A stretch of 64,000 nucleotides of DNA from Agapanthus africanus (Eukaryota; Streptophyta; Magnoliopsida; Asparagales; Amaryllidaceae), in contig JASDDO010000001.1 of assembly GCA_030015575.1 (NCBI GenBank), positions 321,069,595-321,133,594 on the forward strand, written 5' to 3'. The notes beneath the pieces are model-generated. The model saw nothing but the letters and a program-made list of their open reading frames with translations. It searched no databases and had not been told where the DNA came from. Positions 24,301 through 35,453 of this stretch are shown in pieces. Position 1 is the stretch's first letter, and the number at the start of each line of letters is the position of its first letter. The position numbers were made by a program, and so were the translations under genes.

Positions 24301-25090
24301 TGATTGATTTTTCTGTAAAAATCCCAGGTCACAGCAGTTCACAGAGGCTCTAAAAGACACTAAAAAAAATACGATATTGCACTAATCGATATCTAACGTG
24401 TTCTAATCAAAATCCAACGAACTACACATCATAAAAACTTCATTTTAACAGATTAAGGATTATACCAATCAACTTTGCTCACAAGCTCCAAGCTTTCCTA
24501 GTTTCCAAGTGATCCAAGAGCAAGAACCAAGACTTGAAGTATATTTTGTGATATATTTTGGAATTTTAGAGAATTTTGAGTTTGGATTGATGCAAAAGGA
24601 GAAAGAATGGACCAAAAGCAGAAGAGAGAGGGATGGATTCGGCCAAGGGAGAAGAATGGAGTTTTGTGGAGTGTTCTAGCTATTGCAAGTGATTAATGCA
24701 CATAAATGCATTCACACACACATGCATGCACCTCTTGCATTCATTTCTTTTCTTTAATTTAAATTTAAACTTAATCCCTAATCCACACAATGAATCTAGA
24801 TATTATGTGGGTTTGGTTTTATTAACTCAACTTAAATGAAGAAAAGATCGCATTAGAGAATTTTCCCAAAATGTGAATACCGCATTAAAATAATATTAAA
24901 ATTGGGAAAAATTCCAATTGAACTAAAACGTCCCATATACCCCCAAAGCTTGCACACTAGCTTTATTTTAGCTAAACTAGGTGCTGATAAGTCTATATGG
25001 CCGTTTGATCACAGTCGGGTTAAAACGGAAAATACCGACAATTTAACCCTAAAACGGAAAAATTAACATAACGATTTCTAAAACGTTACA
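21393..25090 (-). repeat. G 3' LTR (3.7 kb)
   Basis: TG...CA ends; adjoins the polypurine tract at 25091 and the target duplication on the left. It contains a 55-base tandem array near 23226 and two diverged ~80-base repeats around 23395-23530 (GGATTAAGAGTCACTA / GGATAAGGGCTACTA). A GC-rich segment around 24190-24260 includes CCCCGGCCGGTGGGG. No gene is seen in it. Confidence 0.92.
23226..23390. repeat. 55-bp tandem repeat (3 units) in the G LTR
   Basis: TGTACATG(T/A)CAATATGTG recurs at 23226, 23281 and 23336, with exact 55-base spacing and minor changes. The other LTR carries the same array at 41430, 41485 and 41540, so it was present before insertion. Confidence 0.85.
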
Positions 25091-25104
25091 ATCTCCCCCC
25101 TTAT
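25091..25104 (-). other. G polypurine tract
   Basis: The minus strand reads ATAAGGGGGGAGAT directly before the TGTAACG start of the 3' LTR, the expected plus-strand primer. Confidence 0.85.
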
Positions 25105-25122
25105 AGAAATTCGGTCCCTGAA

Positions 25123-25959
25123 TTAAAATTTCATACTAAGCGTACCTTCAAAGAGATGAGGGAATTTCTTCCGCATCTCACTCTCGGCCTCCCAAGTGAT
25201 CTCCTCACTAGTTGGGCTACGCCAAAAAACCTTCACAGACGGCAAGACCTTTGACCGAAGTTTTTTCACCTGCCGATCCAAAATAACTACCGGCTGCTCG
25301 GTGAACGAAAGATCGCGCTCAAGCTGAACGTTCTCGTGCTGAATTATGTGAGAAGGACCATGAAGGTATCTACGAAGCATCGACACATGGAAAATAGGGT
25401 GAACATCCGGAAAACTGGGCGGGAGCGCCAAACGATAAGCAACAGAACCCACTCGCTCAAGGATCTCGAAAGGACCAACAAATCTGGGACTGAGCTTTCC
25501 CCTCTTCTTAAACCGCATAACGCCCTTCATCGGAGAAATCCTCAGGAATACATGATCCCCTACTGCGAACTCAAGTCTGCGACGACGACGGTCGGCATAA
25601 GACTTTTGCCTGCACTGGGCTGCTCTCATCCTGTCCTGAATCAACTAGATCTTTTCTGTGGTCTCCTGAACTAGCTGGGGTCCCAAAACTCTACTCTCAC
25701 TGAGTTCGGTCCAGCAGACTGGCGATCGACACTTCCTACCATATAATGCTTCAAAATGTACCATCTGAATAGTCTCCTGAAAGATGTTGTTGTAGGAGAA
25801 CTCAATCAACGGCAAGTGACGATCCCAACTGCCACTAAAATCAAGCACACATGCACGGAGCATATCCTCCAGAGTGTGTATAGTCCGCTCCGACTGACCA
25901 TCGGTCTGTGGATAAAAAGCGGTGCTAAAACTCAACCGGGTACCCAAAGCTTCTGCCAA
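25123..25959 (-). pseudogene. G integrase C-terminal half and chromodomain
   Basis: In element order this continues the integrase core after a frameshift near 25950. F-S-T-A-F-Y-P-Q-T-D-G-Q-S-E-R-T carries the third catalytic Glu region, then Y-N-N, L-Y-G-R and C-R-S-P. An in-frame TAG follows E-T-T-E-K-I at about 25645 (Q in relatives). The GPY/F motif G-P-F-E-I-L-E-R-V-G is followed by H-P-I-F-H-V-S-M-L-R, and the chromodomain tail L-D-R-Q-V-K-K-L-R-S and W-E-A-E-S-E-M-R-K-K-F-P closes the protein at 25123. Such tails are known to tether chromovirus integrase to heterochromatin marks. It is inactive as it stands because of the stop and the shift. Confidence 0.88.
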
Positions 25960-26639
25960 AGACGGCTAGTAAACTGGGTGCCTCTGTCGGATACTATGCA
26001 TGTGGGGACACCGTGCAAACGCAAAAATTCATCTATATACAGCTGCGCATACTGAGCATAACCGAAAGTGGCCTTCACTGGAAGGAAGTGAGCCGCTTTC
26101 GTCAACCGGTCAACAATCACCCAAATGGAGTCATACCCTCTACTGGTCCTGGGTAGACCCATAATGAAGTCCATGGAAATCATCTCCCATTTCCACTCCG
26201 GAATGGGTAAAGGTTGCAACTCTCCAGCCGGTCTCTGATGCTCAGCCTTGACTTGCTGACAAGTCAGGCACCTCGAAACGAAGTCCGAAATATCGCGTTT
26301 CATCCCTTCCCACCAGTAAAAGTCTTTCAAGTCACGGTACAACTTGGTGGAACCTGGATGAACGCTAAAGGCCGACTGATGTGCCTGCTCTAGGATCTCG
26401 CATCTCAACCCATCAGCATCTGGTATACACAAGCGAGTCCCGCATCGTAGCATACCCTGGTCATCAATCATGAACTCCGAAACTATACCCTGTCGAACAA
26501 GCTCAAGAATCTCGGACAAATGGGCATCACTGGGTTGCGCCTCACGGATACGATCAAATAGTAGTGGACGGGCGCGAACATGAGCAAACTGTCCCCCAAT
26601 GGAGGTGAACTCAAACTGCACTCCACCATCATACAAGAG
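25932..26639 (-). pseudogene. G integrase N-terminal half
   Basis: The zinc-binding segment has H-Q-S-A-F-S-V-H-P-G followed by C-L-T-C-Q-Q-V-K (HHCC type). The catalytic core then shows M-D-F-I-M-G-L-P (first Asp) and V-S-D-R-G-T-Q-F (second Asp). The frame is lost after F-T-S-R-L-W-Q and resumes one base over in the neighbouring entry. A TAG just upstream, following S-S-A-D-W, separates it from RNase H; Gln is the likely original residue. Confidence 0.88.
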
Positions 26640-28058
26640 CTACCAATCTGCAGACGACTGATGCTGAACTGCGCTCAACTGGGACAAGCTACTCCCGAGC
26701 CTACGACTTAAAGCATCAGCCACCACATTCGCCTTGCCCGAGTGATAAAGGATCTCACAATCATAATCCTTCACTAGCTCCATCCATCGGTGTTGTCTCA
26801 GGTTCAGATTTTACTGCTGGAAGATATACTTCAAGCTCTTGTGATCCGTGAAGATCTAACACGACTCCCCGTACAAGTAGTGTCTCCAAATCTTCAACGC
26901 AAAGACCACCGCGGCCATCTCAAGATCGTGAGTGGGGTAATTCTGCTCATGCTTCTTCAGCTGCCTAGAAGCGTAAGCAATCACTCTGTCATGCTGCATC
27001 AATACACAGCCGAGCCCCACTTGAGAAACATCACAATAAACAACATAGCCGCCGGATCCAGAAGGTAAAGAAAGAATTGGTGTTGTCGTCAACCGAGTCT
27101 TCAACTGCTGAAAACTCTGCTCGCACGCATCAGTCCAAAGAAATGGAACTCCCTTACGGGTCAGTCCCGTCAGCAGTGCAGCGATACTTGAGAAATCCTG
27201 CACAAAACGGCGATAATAACCAGCTAAGCCCAAAAAGCTGCGGACCATAGTCACCGATACAGGTCTGGGCCAAAGCTGTACAGCCTTAATTTTCCTCGGG
27301 TCCATAAGAATACCATCACCAGTCACCACATGACCCAGGAAGTAAACTCTATCGAGCCAAAACGCGCACTTCGAGAACTTAGCATACAGCTGGTGCTCTC
27401 TCAAAATCTGCAAAGTAATCCTCAAGTGCCGCTCATGCTCTTCACGACTCCTAGAGTAGACCAGTATGTCATCTATAAACACTATAATAAACTGGTCGAG
27501 GAACGGCCTGAAAATCCGGTTCATCAGATCCATGAACGCTGCTGGCGCATTGGTGAGTCCGAACGACATCACCAAAAACTCATAATTCCCATAGCGCATA
27601 CGAAAAGCAGTCTTCGGAATGTCATCATTCCGAACCCACAACTGATGATAACCAGAATGCAAATCAATCTTTGAAAAATGTTTCTCACCCTGGAGCTGAT
27701 CAAATAAATCATCAATGCGAGGTAAAGGATACCTGTTCCGCACCGTAACTCGGTTCAACTGACGATAATCCACAAATAGCCTCAAACTGCCGTCCTTCTT
27801 CTTGACGAACAGAACAGGAGCTCCCCACGGAGAAACACTCGGACGCACAAGTCCTAAATCAAGCAACTCTTGCAATTGATCTTTAAGCTCTCTAAGCTCT
27901 GCCGGAGCCATCCGATAAGGCGGTATAGAAATAGGCTCCGTGCCAGAAATCAGATCAATGCAGAACTCAATATCACGCTCTGGCGGCAACCCAAGTAACT
28001 CATTGGGAAAGACATCCGGAAACTCTCGAACGGTAGAAACCCGGTCCAACGACTCCAC
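26640..28058 (-). pseudogene. G reverse transcriptase and RNase H
   Basis: About 400 codons from 28058 remain open: F-P-D-V-F near the start, [17 protein letters not shown], and the catalytic F-I-D-D-I (YXDD box in its gypsy form), then F-L-G-H and the RNase H start V-Y-C-D-V-S-Q-V-G. RNase H continues in the same frame below 26856 but is broken by TAG after G-E-S-C and TAA after Y-I-F-Q-Q, before D-H-K-S-L-K-type and D-A-L-S-R-type motifs. RT itself looks nearly intact. Confidence 0.9.
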
Positions 28059-28138
28059 TGTGGCTCCAGTATCATGAATGAAAGTCTAGAATCCCCGACA
28101 TCCCCTCCTTAAAAGCCGACTAGTGCACAGAACAGAAA

Positions 28139-28567
28139 TCAAACTGTGAGGGGCGGCACCACGGTCCCCCTGCACAACAAACACTGACTCGCCGGGAAAA
28201 CAAAATCTAACTGTCTTCTCGCGGCAACGGACGCATAGCAAGTAGCTAGCCAGTCCATGCCCAACAGAACATCGAAGTCCAACATCTCAAGAAGGATCAA
28301 GTCGACGGACAGATCTCTGTCTCCTATACAGACAGCATAAGACTGGAACACGTGTCGTGCAACAAACGACTCTCCCACAGGAGTAGTCACGACAAGCGGC
28401 TGATCCAGGAAACATGACTCTCGGCCTAACCTCGGCACGAAGTGCGTAGAAACATACGAATGTGTAGATCCCGGATCGAAAAGAACATGCTCATCAAAAG
28501 AAACATACAGAAAGGGTACCTGAAACCACAGCATTGGACGCCTGAGCGTCCTGGTGAGCCAAGGCAA
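28139..28567 (-). pseudogene. G aspartic protease
   Basis: A retropepsin-like domain with V-L-F-D-P-G-S-T-H-S in place of the expected D-S-G or D-T-G triad, and the flap-side hallmark D-V-L-L-G-M-D-W-L. The Ser-to-Pro change in the catalytic triplet is likely to disable it. It overlaps the end of the gag frame in another phase, and a stop-rich gap separates it from RT. Confidence 0.82.
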
Positions 28568-29183
28568 AAACCCGTGCCTGCCCTCTACCGGCTACCGGCT
28601 GCCCTCTGCCTCCGCCACCTCGACCTCTCGGTACAAAACCCCCGCGACCACGACCTCTCTGAACAGGAGTCTGATGCGGCGCAACAACAGAAACAAGAGG
28701 CAACGCTCTCTGAGGCGGAGAAGGTAGTAAGGTAACCTGGGGTACTGCTGGCCCTCTCTGACGCACCACGGTACAATCTCTCACTAGGTGCAGTAAACTG
28801 CCACATGCAAAACACCCACATGTCGACGGCTGACCCTCCTGGGAAAAAGTACTGAACAACTGGCCACGTCCCCCGTCTCTGCTACCCCCAGTGTCTGATC
28901 GAACTCTGTCTCGGAATCTAAACCTCTGCCTCCTGGCTGCTATACCAGTACGAGCCCTCTTCGGTTCCGGAACAACCGATGACTCAGATAGACGCTCCTC
29001 CACCAATAGGGCTGCATCCATAGCTGCCGCATACGTGTCGCAATGCCGAATACTGATGGCTAGGAACAACTGGGTAAGTAGGCCTCGAACAAACCTCTTC
29101 ACTCTCATCTCCTCAGTCGCCACCAGGTACAGAGCATACACCGATAGCTCGGTAAACAGTACATCATACTCAGACACCGTCAT
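28494..29183 (-). pseudogene. G Gag, C-terminal part with zinc knuckle
   Basis: Starts just after a frame change near 29215-29235. Retrotransposon-Gag residues V-S-E-Y-D-V-L-F-T-E-L come first. An Arg/Gly-rich basic stretch follows, with an intact CX2CX4HX4C knuckle (C-F-A-C-G-S-L-L-H-L-V-R-D-C) and then RGRGRGG-type repeats. It would package genomic RNA; the knuckle cysteines and histidine are all kept here, unlike in C2 and C3. Confidence 0.82.
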
Positions 29184-29776
29184 CCCCGGAGTCTGACGTA
29201 ATGACTCAAATTTGCGCGTTTGCGCATCCCTGACGCTCGGTGGAAGAAACGGGCAAGAAACGACGTCACAAACTCAGCCCAGGTCATAGGAGCAAGACCC
29301 GCGGCTCTGCCCTTCTCCAAGGACTCACACCACTTCTGGGCCAGACCCTCCAGACGAAAACTGGCAAACTCCACCCATCTCTCATCGGAGCATCGGAGCG
29401 AACGACAAATCCTGGCCATCCGGTCGATGAACGACTGCGGATCCTCAGTAACATTTGTGCCAGTAAACACCGGAGGCCTCAGCCTCATAAAATCTGTCAG
29501 TGAGGTAATAACCTCCAGAGCTGTAACTGCGACTACCGGAGCTGTAGGTACCATCATGGTCCCTGCAACGGGTGGAACAACTGCCTGCCCCTGCGCTCGA
29601 ATGGTCTCTACTAAAGTCCCTACTATCTAGCGCAGATCCTGCATACCAGCTCTAATCATAGCAATGTGCTCCGGTACAACAGGCGTACTGCCCTGGTCAG
29701 TCCTCGCCTCTGACGAGTCAACTCTGACCTCGGCCCTCGCGGCTGCTCTCTGTGCCCTCATAGTCTTCGGCGGCAT
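29180..29776 (-). pseudogene. G Gag, N-terminal part
   Basis: The chosen start is the ATG at 29776 (MPPKTMRAQRAAAR), the first in the frame with a typical basic Gag beginning. A TAG follows M-Q-D-L-R at 29627 (Gln in the likely ancestor), and the frame then continues through the conserved F-T-G-T, P-Q-S-F-I-D-R-M, K-W-C-E-S-L and W-A-E-F-V-T-S-F motifs of plant gypsy Gag. A one-base shift ends the frame at 29180. The leader between 29777 and 29995 shows no gene. Confidence 0.82.
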
Positions 29777-29995
29777 ATATGCTGGAAATTGAAACAAGAT
29801 TCGATAAGGAAACAGTAATCGAATCACAAAGATGTATATCATCACGGAAGGATATCAATTAATAAGTCCTAAGGTCACTTAGGCAGAGAACCGTGCCGTA
29901 AGTATGCCGCGGAACATACACACGCTACGTCACTCTGCTTAAGCTACCTACTCCATCATACCAAGGTCATCCTACACTCCGGAAGGTAAAACCTA

Positions 29996-30009
29996 GCGCT
30001 CTGATACCA
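29996..30009 (-). other. G primer binding site
   Basis: The minus strand reads TGGTATCAGAGCGC, complementary to initiator tRNA-Met over its first 12 bases. It lies four bases from the end of the 5' LTR (30014). Confidence 0.88.
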
Positions 30010-30013
30010 ACTT

Positions 30014-30120
30014 TGTCACGACCCAAAATTTGGCCCGTAACCGGCACTTAAACTACGTAACGTCTACAGGCGTACGAAGCTTAAATAAGCTGAAACCCAG
30101 AAATCTAAACCACCCAAAAC
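30014..30120 (-). repeat. G 5' LTR, small piece left of N
   Basis: TGTCACGACCC start, collinear with 21393-21499 of the 3' LTR with a few differences. It is interrupted after CACCCAAAAC by N; AAAAC at 30116-30120 is the left copy of the N target duplication. Confidence 0.9.
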
Positions 30121-32207
30121 TGTAAGTACGCGGCGGCGCCCCGGCCGTCTAACAGACGCCGATATGCGGAACAAAACTTTTACGACTGGCGCTATCGCGT
30201 ACTTTATCCCGGATCGTCCATTAAAGCTAAACTAACAAATTGTAAAGAGGGTAGAATTGTTATACCGAATGATCCGAGTCCTTCGGTCTTCAACCATCAT
30301 CCCACGCTATGTTGCAACTGATCCGAACTTGCTTGATCTCCTGTTTCGTCGTCCAGGTGGCACCACGTCGACGGATCTTTAAACGGGCTCCCGCCTCTGA
30401 ACCGAGGCAACTCGCTCGTCAAGTTTGCCAAAAGAGACGACCAAGATGAAGTAGAGAATGAGTAGAATATTTTGTCTCGTTACGTCCAAGGTCACGGACG
30501 AACGGTTATAGAAGTTGCCATTTGGAATCGGATGAATGGAAATTGAACTAGAAATGAAATTTCCATACACAAGTTATCATAATCTTTTCTCACAAAATGA
30601 AACATCAAGTGAAGTGAGAGGAGAGAGAGGGCCGGCCACTATTTGAAGAGGAGGGAGGTGAGTGTAGGAGAGTTCAAGTGGTGACCTTAAGCTTTGAACT
30701 TATCATAACCAAAAAACAAAGCATGAATCATCAACTAACATTAAAAGCAACCAATGAACATAAACCTAGTCACCATTAATCATTAATGAACCATTAATGA
30801 CCCAAGTGAGTCACAAGCCTTGTCATCACTTCTAGAACCTTCTAGAAGCATGACTCACTCTGATGACGAAAAGAAAAATCCGTATTTGACCGAATGTCAA
30901 AATACGGCTGATAGAAAACTGGAAACTGGCAACTTCCAAAAATCATCCCGAAACGAATTTCAGGATAACCCCGTATTGGTATAAACATACCCGCATTTGC
31001 ATTACGACCGAATACAAATGCAACTGAGACAAAGATATTATATCTACACAGTATAATACTGGGTTCCGGCTTAAACCAAAGCCTACCAGTATTATCTGCC
31101 CGAAAACTGACACGTGCGAAAACGCACGTGCATTTTCCGAACCTTGCCATAAACCCATACGGCCTCTACAACGTTTCGCCCGAACTTGGGAAAGTGTCGG
31201 TGGGGGACTCTAATGACTCATCAACACACTGGCACTGGGTATAACCCTAGCACGTCAGAGGTACAAGCTGTACGTAACGTCTTGCCTATGTATTGATTGG
31301 AAGGGAAGCTGACGAGCGAACTCATCTATAAACCCTACTGAGCCTGACAGTGACAATATCTGTACAGTCCGGAACATTCGTCTATGGGTATCGCATATAC
31401 GGCCTAGAGGGTCGGTAAACGTCAGACCCCCAATAGCTGCATAAGTCGTGTCAGAGAGCAGCCCAGAACACTCTGATATACTACTGGTATGCCTACCAGT
31501 ATATCTCGATTACCCTGGCCAGGGATTTCGTGTAATGGCTCTCCTAAACACAGCGCGATCTCACCCCCAATACCGGGAGAGACGAATCCCCGAAGATCCG
31601 CTCACTTGCCTCCAATGTGGCTCGGGACTGTACCCAACTAAAACCTGTTTGCACAACTCCTTTGAGCGTGGTAGGGTAGTAATCTAAGCACAGTGGGAAC
31701 TCACACGAGACAAATGACGACCTCAGGTCAATGAACTAACCTGTACACATGTCACCAGGGAACTGCTATCTGACGATATGTATAATACCAACTAGCATGT
31801 TCCCGGCGAGTCCTGTCCGGTGTACTCATAACCTAATGAGCACCTGTATACATCTTAGGTGATCCAACTGACACCAGTGGCTTGTGAGACCGGCCATCGC
31901 CCCTCGTCGGGGTCTCGACTGTATACACTAGTCTACTCTGGAGTATCGACGCCCTGTCTCGAAACTCCCACGACTAGGGACTCTTTTAAGGATGTGCTTA
32001 TAGACCCCAGCTCCCACATATATGATCGCCATCATACTGCTGGTAGTCAAACAAGAATCCTATGGGCTCTATCATGATGATAAAGACAAACCAGATAGCA
32101 TACTATCATCTCGAGTAAGACTGTTTTATCGGTATAGGTCCTCCCTCAATCATTGCAATCACGTACCTGCGATCCAATAATTGACTTAGAGGGCACTATA
32201 TCCAACA
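30121..32207 (-). repeat. N 3' LTR
   Basis: TGTAAGTACGCGGCGG to ATATCCAACA. It shares the U3 blocks of E, P and C3. A perfect inverted pair of G-box-like sites lies at 31111-31130. Near-identity with 37615-39700 dates the insertion as recent. No gene is visible apart from the short leader-exon frame of this LTR type. Confidence 0.93.
31111..31130. promoter_or_regulatory. Inverted pair of G-box (CACGTG) sites in U3
   Basis: CACGTGCG, four A residues, CGCACGTG: a perfect 8-bp inverted repeat holding two CACGTG cores, which are binding sites of plant bZIP and bHLH factors. The copy at 38604-38623 is identical. C3 has TACGTGCAC..GTGCACGTA at the same place (55409-55428), so the symmetry is kept although bases differ. 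Confidence 0.5.
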
Positions 32208-32218
32208 ATCTCCCACTT
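32208..32218 (-). other. N polypurine tract
   Basis: The minus strand reads AAGTGGGAGAT directly before the 3' LTR. Confidence 0.85.
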
Positions 32219-34300
32219 GCACTTAAGGCTAATTATCGCGATGTCGTGTACTCACAGCTCGTGTGATACCGAGCATCCAACTCCTCTACTAATCAGTTTC
32301 ACAAAGCTCGTTTGCAAAACTATTGTGTTCGAGAAATAGCCTCAGTGAGTGGATCCGCACCGGTGTTTCTTTCTGTATCTCTCTATATCTCAACTTCACG
32401 GAGAAAACCATCTCCCGAATTGAGTAATATCTGTCTTAGAATATGTCTGGATATTTGATGGGACCTAGTTCATAAATGAACTACCAATCCAAACTTCTTA
32501 GACTGTATCGATCACTGAAACTAATCAGTGTCTAGCACTATGCCTCCCACAGTATCCTCTTGGACCACCTGTCCATAATACTGTCCATCGTCAGAGGGAA
32601 AAACTATAACCTTGACAATCACTCTGTCATTCAGGTCACCTTGGAAGCCTGGAATGATAACCGTCTCCCGAAGGAGGCCGTCGTCATCTAATCCGTAGAA
32701 CATTCACTTATGTTCTAAAACTGCTTCCTAATGTTTCTCCAGGATTGGATTAATATAAACTTATTGCATCTAGTGCAATAACAACATCTGGTGTGGTACT
32801 TGACATCTCACGATTGACTCAATTGCCTAAGCAAGTGATCTGTCAATCATGCACATCCCTCTCCTCTTTAGTCTGTAAGACACCTTTAGAGAGGGTGACT
32901 CCATCACCTGCAGGTACACCACCATGCCAGGAGTCATCTATTGTAAAATACTATTAGAATACTGTCAAAGTACCCACATTGGGAAACTACCCAAATCTAG
33001 ATCTAAAACTATAGATCTAGTAACCAGAATGTCAGATATTATATCCATATCCTTTGTGGAGAAATAACTGTGTGACGACCAAGGTACAACCGATCGTAGT
33101 ATAGGAATTTTACTTCCTACTCTGTGTATGTCATCCAAATACCAGGATATCACACCATACTACCTTCTCAACAGATCCATCCCTTATTCTGATGAAGTCA
33201 AACCTATGACTGTCATATCAAAATTAGATGATCTATCTCTGCTATTTCTGCTCAAGTCTATAAATAGACACTAGCTACTTGCCCACTATGCTTCCGCTGC
33301 TCCCACTGACTACAACGACCCTCTGGCAGAATAATATATATACGTACACTTCTAAAACTAGTTTAGAACGACGCTATACATTTCCTCCTGCCCGGTCTCA
33401 TAGTCTGGAACAACAGTAGTGTCAAGTCTGGGTAAGCAAGAACCTCCCTGTCACCGTCCTTGAGGCTACCGGAGTACCTCTCGGGTGTCTGAGGTTACCC
33501 ACCATATCTGCGGAGTGGCTATTGGAATGTCAAACCTGATTGAATATTTAGGTCCTATTAAAACTTTCCGTAATCGTTTGCGGTTCTGGAATCACTTCCA
33601 GTTTTACTATGCTCCCACTACTGTTTTTCTGAAAAAATCCATTTTAATAAAACTGTGGCGAGTCAAGAACAATATCACTATTGATCTTCCAGATGGTAAA
33701 AAATCAACCCTCGTCGAAGCTTGGGTCAACCCGCAAACTGCCATTACAGAAACGTGCCTTGAGTTATCCAGTGTCTGGTTTTAAGCATAAGCTGGACAAC
33801 TCCCCTTATCTTAATATCGTTAAGATATGAATCGTTCTATATCCAATATAGAAACTCTGGCACTTATTTAATTGGAACCGGATTCAAATTATGCAGCTGT
33901 CTCCAGTGCATAATTACTTAATAGAGAGAGGCTGATCAGTATTACTCAACTTAGGAATCTATCCAATTATGAGTAACCTGAAAGAGAAACAAGTTTCTCA
34001 AAACCATTACTATCAATTGAATACCATTCACAAGAATCTACATCTTCGATTTCTTTGAAGAATCCCGATACTTGCGATACATGGTTCTCTACTTTATTCC
34101 TATACCCACAATTTCTCAATACTTAGACATTGTATTTCTACGAAACACTTGTCTATAAACTAGAGAAGTTACAAGTAAACAGAATATAGTACGAGGACCA
34201 AGCCCCTTTGTCCTTACGGACACTGGACAACATACAATACTCTGTATAAGTCCGCTGAGTTTAATAACTCATAACCTGTACGTCGTAGGTTGAAAACTGT
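32219..34300 (-). pseudogene. N degenerate pol remnants
   Basis: In element sense this region runs from an integrase-like patch (around 34000-34200), through linker and RT fragments, to the RNase H tail near 32330-32370 (E-V-E-I, then D-P-L-T-E-A-I-S, like D-P-F-T-K-A-I in C3). Stops, indels and internal deletions are dense. The collinear remnants in E (8322-10426) and P (11412-13347) show the same losses, which indicates inheritance from one deleted founder. Confidence 0.65.
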
Positions 34301-35453
34301 TCCCAGGCGATTTCCTCAAATATCACCAATTACAACGAATTCCGATATAATGAGGATGATCACCTAATTCCCAATAACTCGCTCCCACTCAACATCTGTA
34401 AAACCATGCAGATGTGAGAATCGTTCCTGGTAAATACATACCCTGGAGTAAGTATCCAATCGGGAAATCAGTTTTCTATTAACAATGCACAGTGAATATG
34501 AAACATAAATATGTTTTGTAGGGGTTTCCTGGTATTCCTAGTAATGCCTCTTCCATAATCCAAATCATGACTTTAACCGTATATTTCCCTGCCATCTTTC
34601 CATTTCCCTTTATTTGTCTTTAGTCGTTTCCATCTGTACACCATCATTAGGCTAAGTGGTTTTCTTCCTTCCCTACCGTTCAGCACCAGCCTATGGTGTG
34701 GAAGAAGAATATCCAGTAAGCATAATAGGTGTACCCTCCTAATCCTAGGAGTACTCGTAACTTGAGAGAAGGTGATGATAAAAACAACTGAATAATACCT
34801 TATTCCTATTTCTCCTGAACCGGAATCCATCCTCGAAAAATATCCTTCGAGTTCGTATATAATCATACGATGGATTTATCAAATGGAATTGGATGTTCGT
34901 AGTGATACGGGTTGTTCTGGAGAAATCAAAAGTGAAGTAGGAGTGGCGATGAAATACGTGATTTGGTCGTGAATATAAATAGTCGCAATTTTACTTTGCC
35001 CTCTTTCTAATTCCTTTATTTTGTCTTTACATATTACCTTCTGCACACCCTACTTAGGCTAATTGGTTTTCTTCATTCCCTACCGTTCGGCACCAGCCTA
35101 TGGTTTGGAAGAAGACTATCCAATAAGCGTAATAGGTGTACTTTCCTAAACCAAGGAGCCCTCGCAACCTGAGAGAAGGTGATAATAAAAGACAACAGAA
35201 TAAACCAATTCTATTTCTCCTGAACCTGGATCCATCCTCGAAGAAGTCCCTTTGAGTTCGTATATAACCATACGATGGATCTATCCAATGGAAGTGGATG
35301 TCCGTAGTAATACGGGGTGTTCTGAGAAATACAAAGGGTAAAAGAAAGAGCAGCAATGACTTATGTAACTATAGACAATCCAAAAGTCAGTATATTAAGA
35401 AGGTTCGGTCAACTTTGGTCACTGAGTTATAGTCTAGGGTCGGTCAAAAGTCG
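34301..35453 (-). repeat. N interior: ~410-bp duplication in place of gag
   Basis: Two diverged copies (TTATTTGTCTTTA at about 34610 and TTATTTTGTCTTTAC at about 35016) match those of E. 34301-34600 is shared non-coding interior. In the spliced form predicted for N, the exon joined here would read only a few residues before TGA, so no Gag is made. Confidence 0.65.

Noticed and set aside
26790..29630. Several open frames on the plus strand opposite G gag-pol
   Set aside because: They are shadows of the minus-strand gypsy frames, which carry all the recognisable motifs.
29220..29630. 136-codon plus-strand frame
   Set aside because: Antisense shadow of Gag N-terminal coding sequence.
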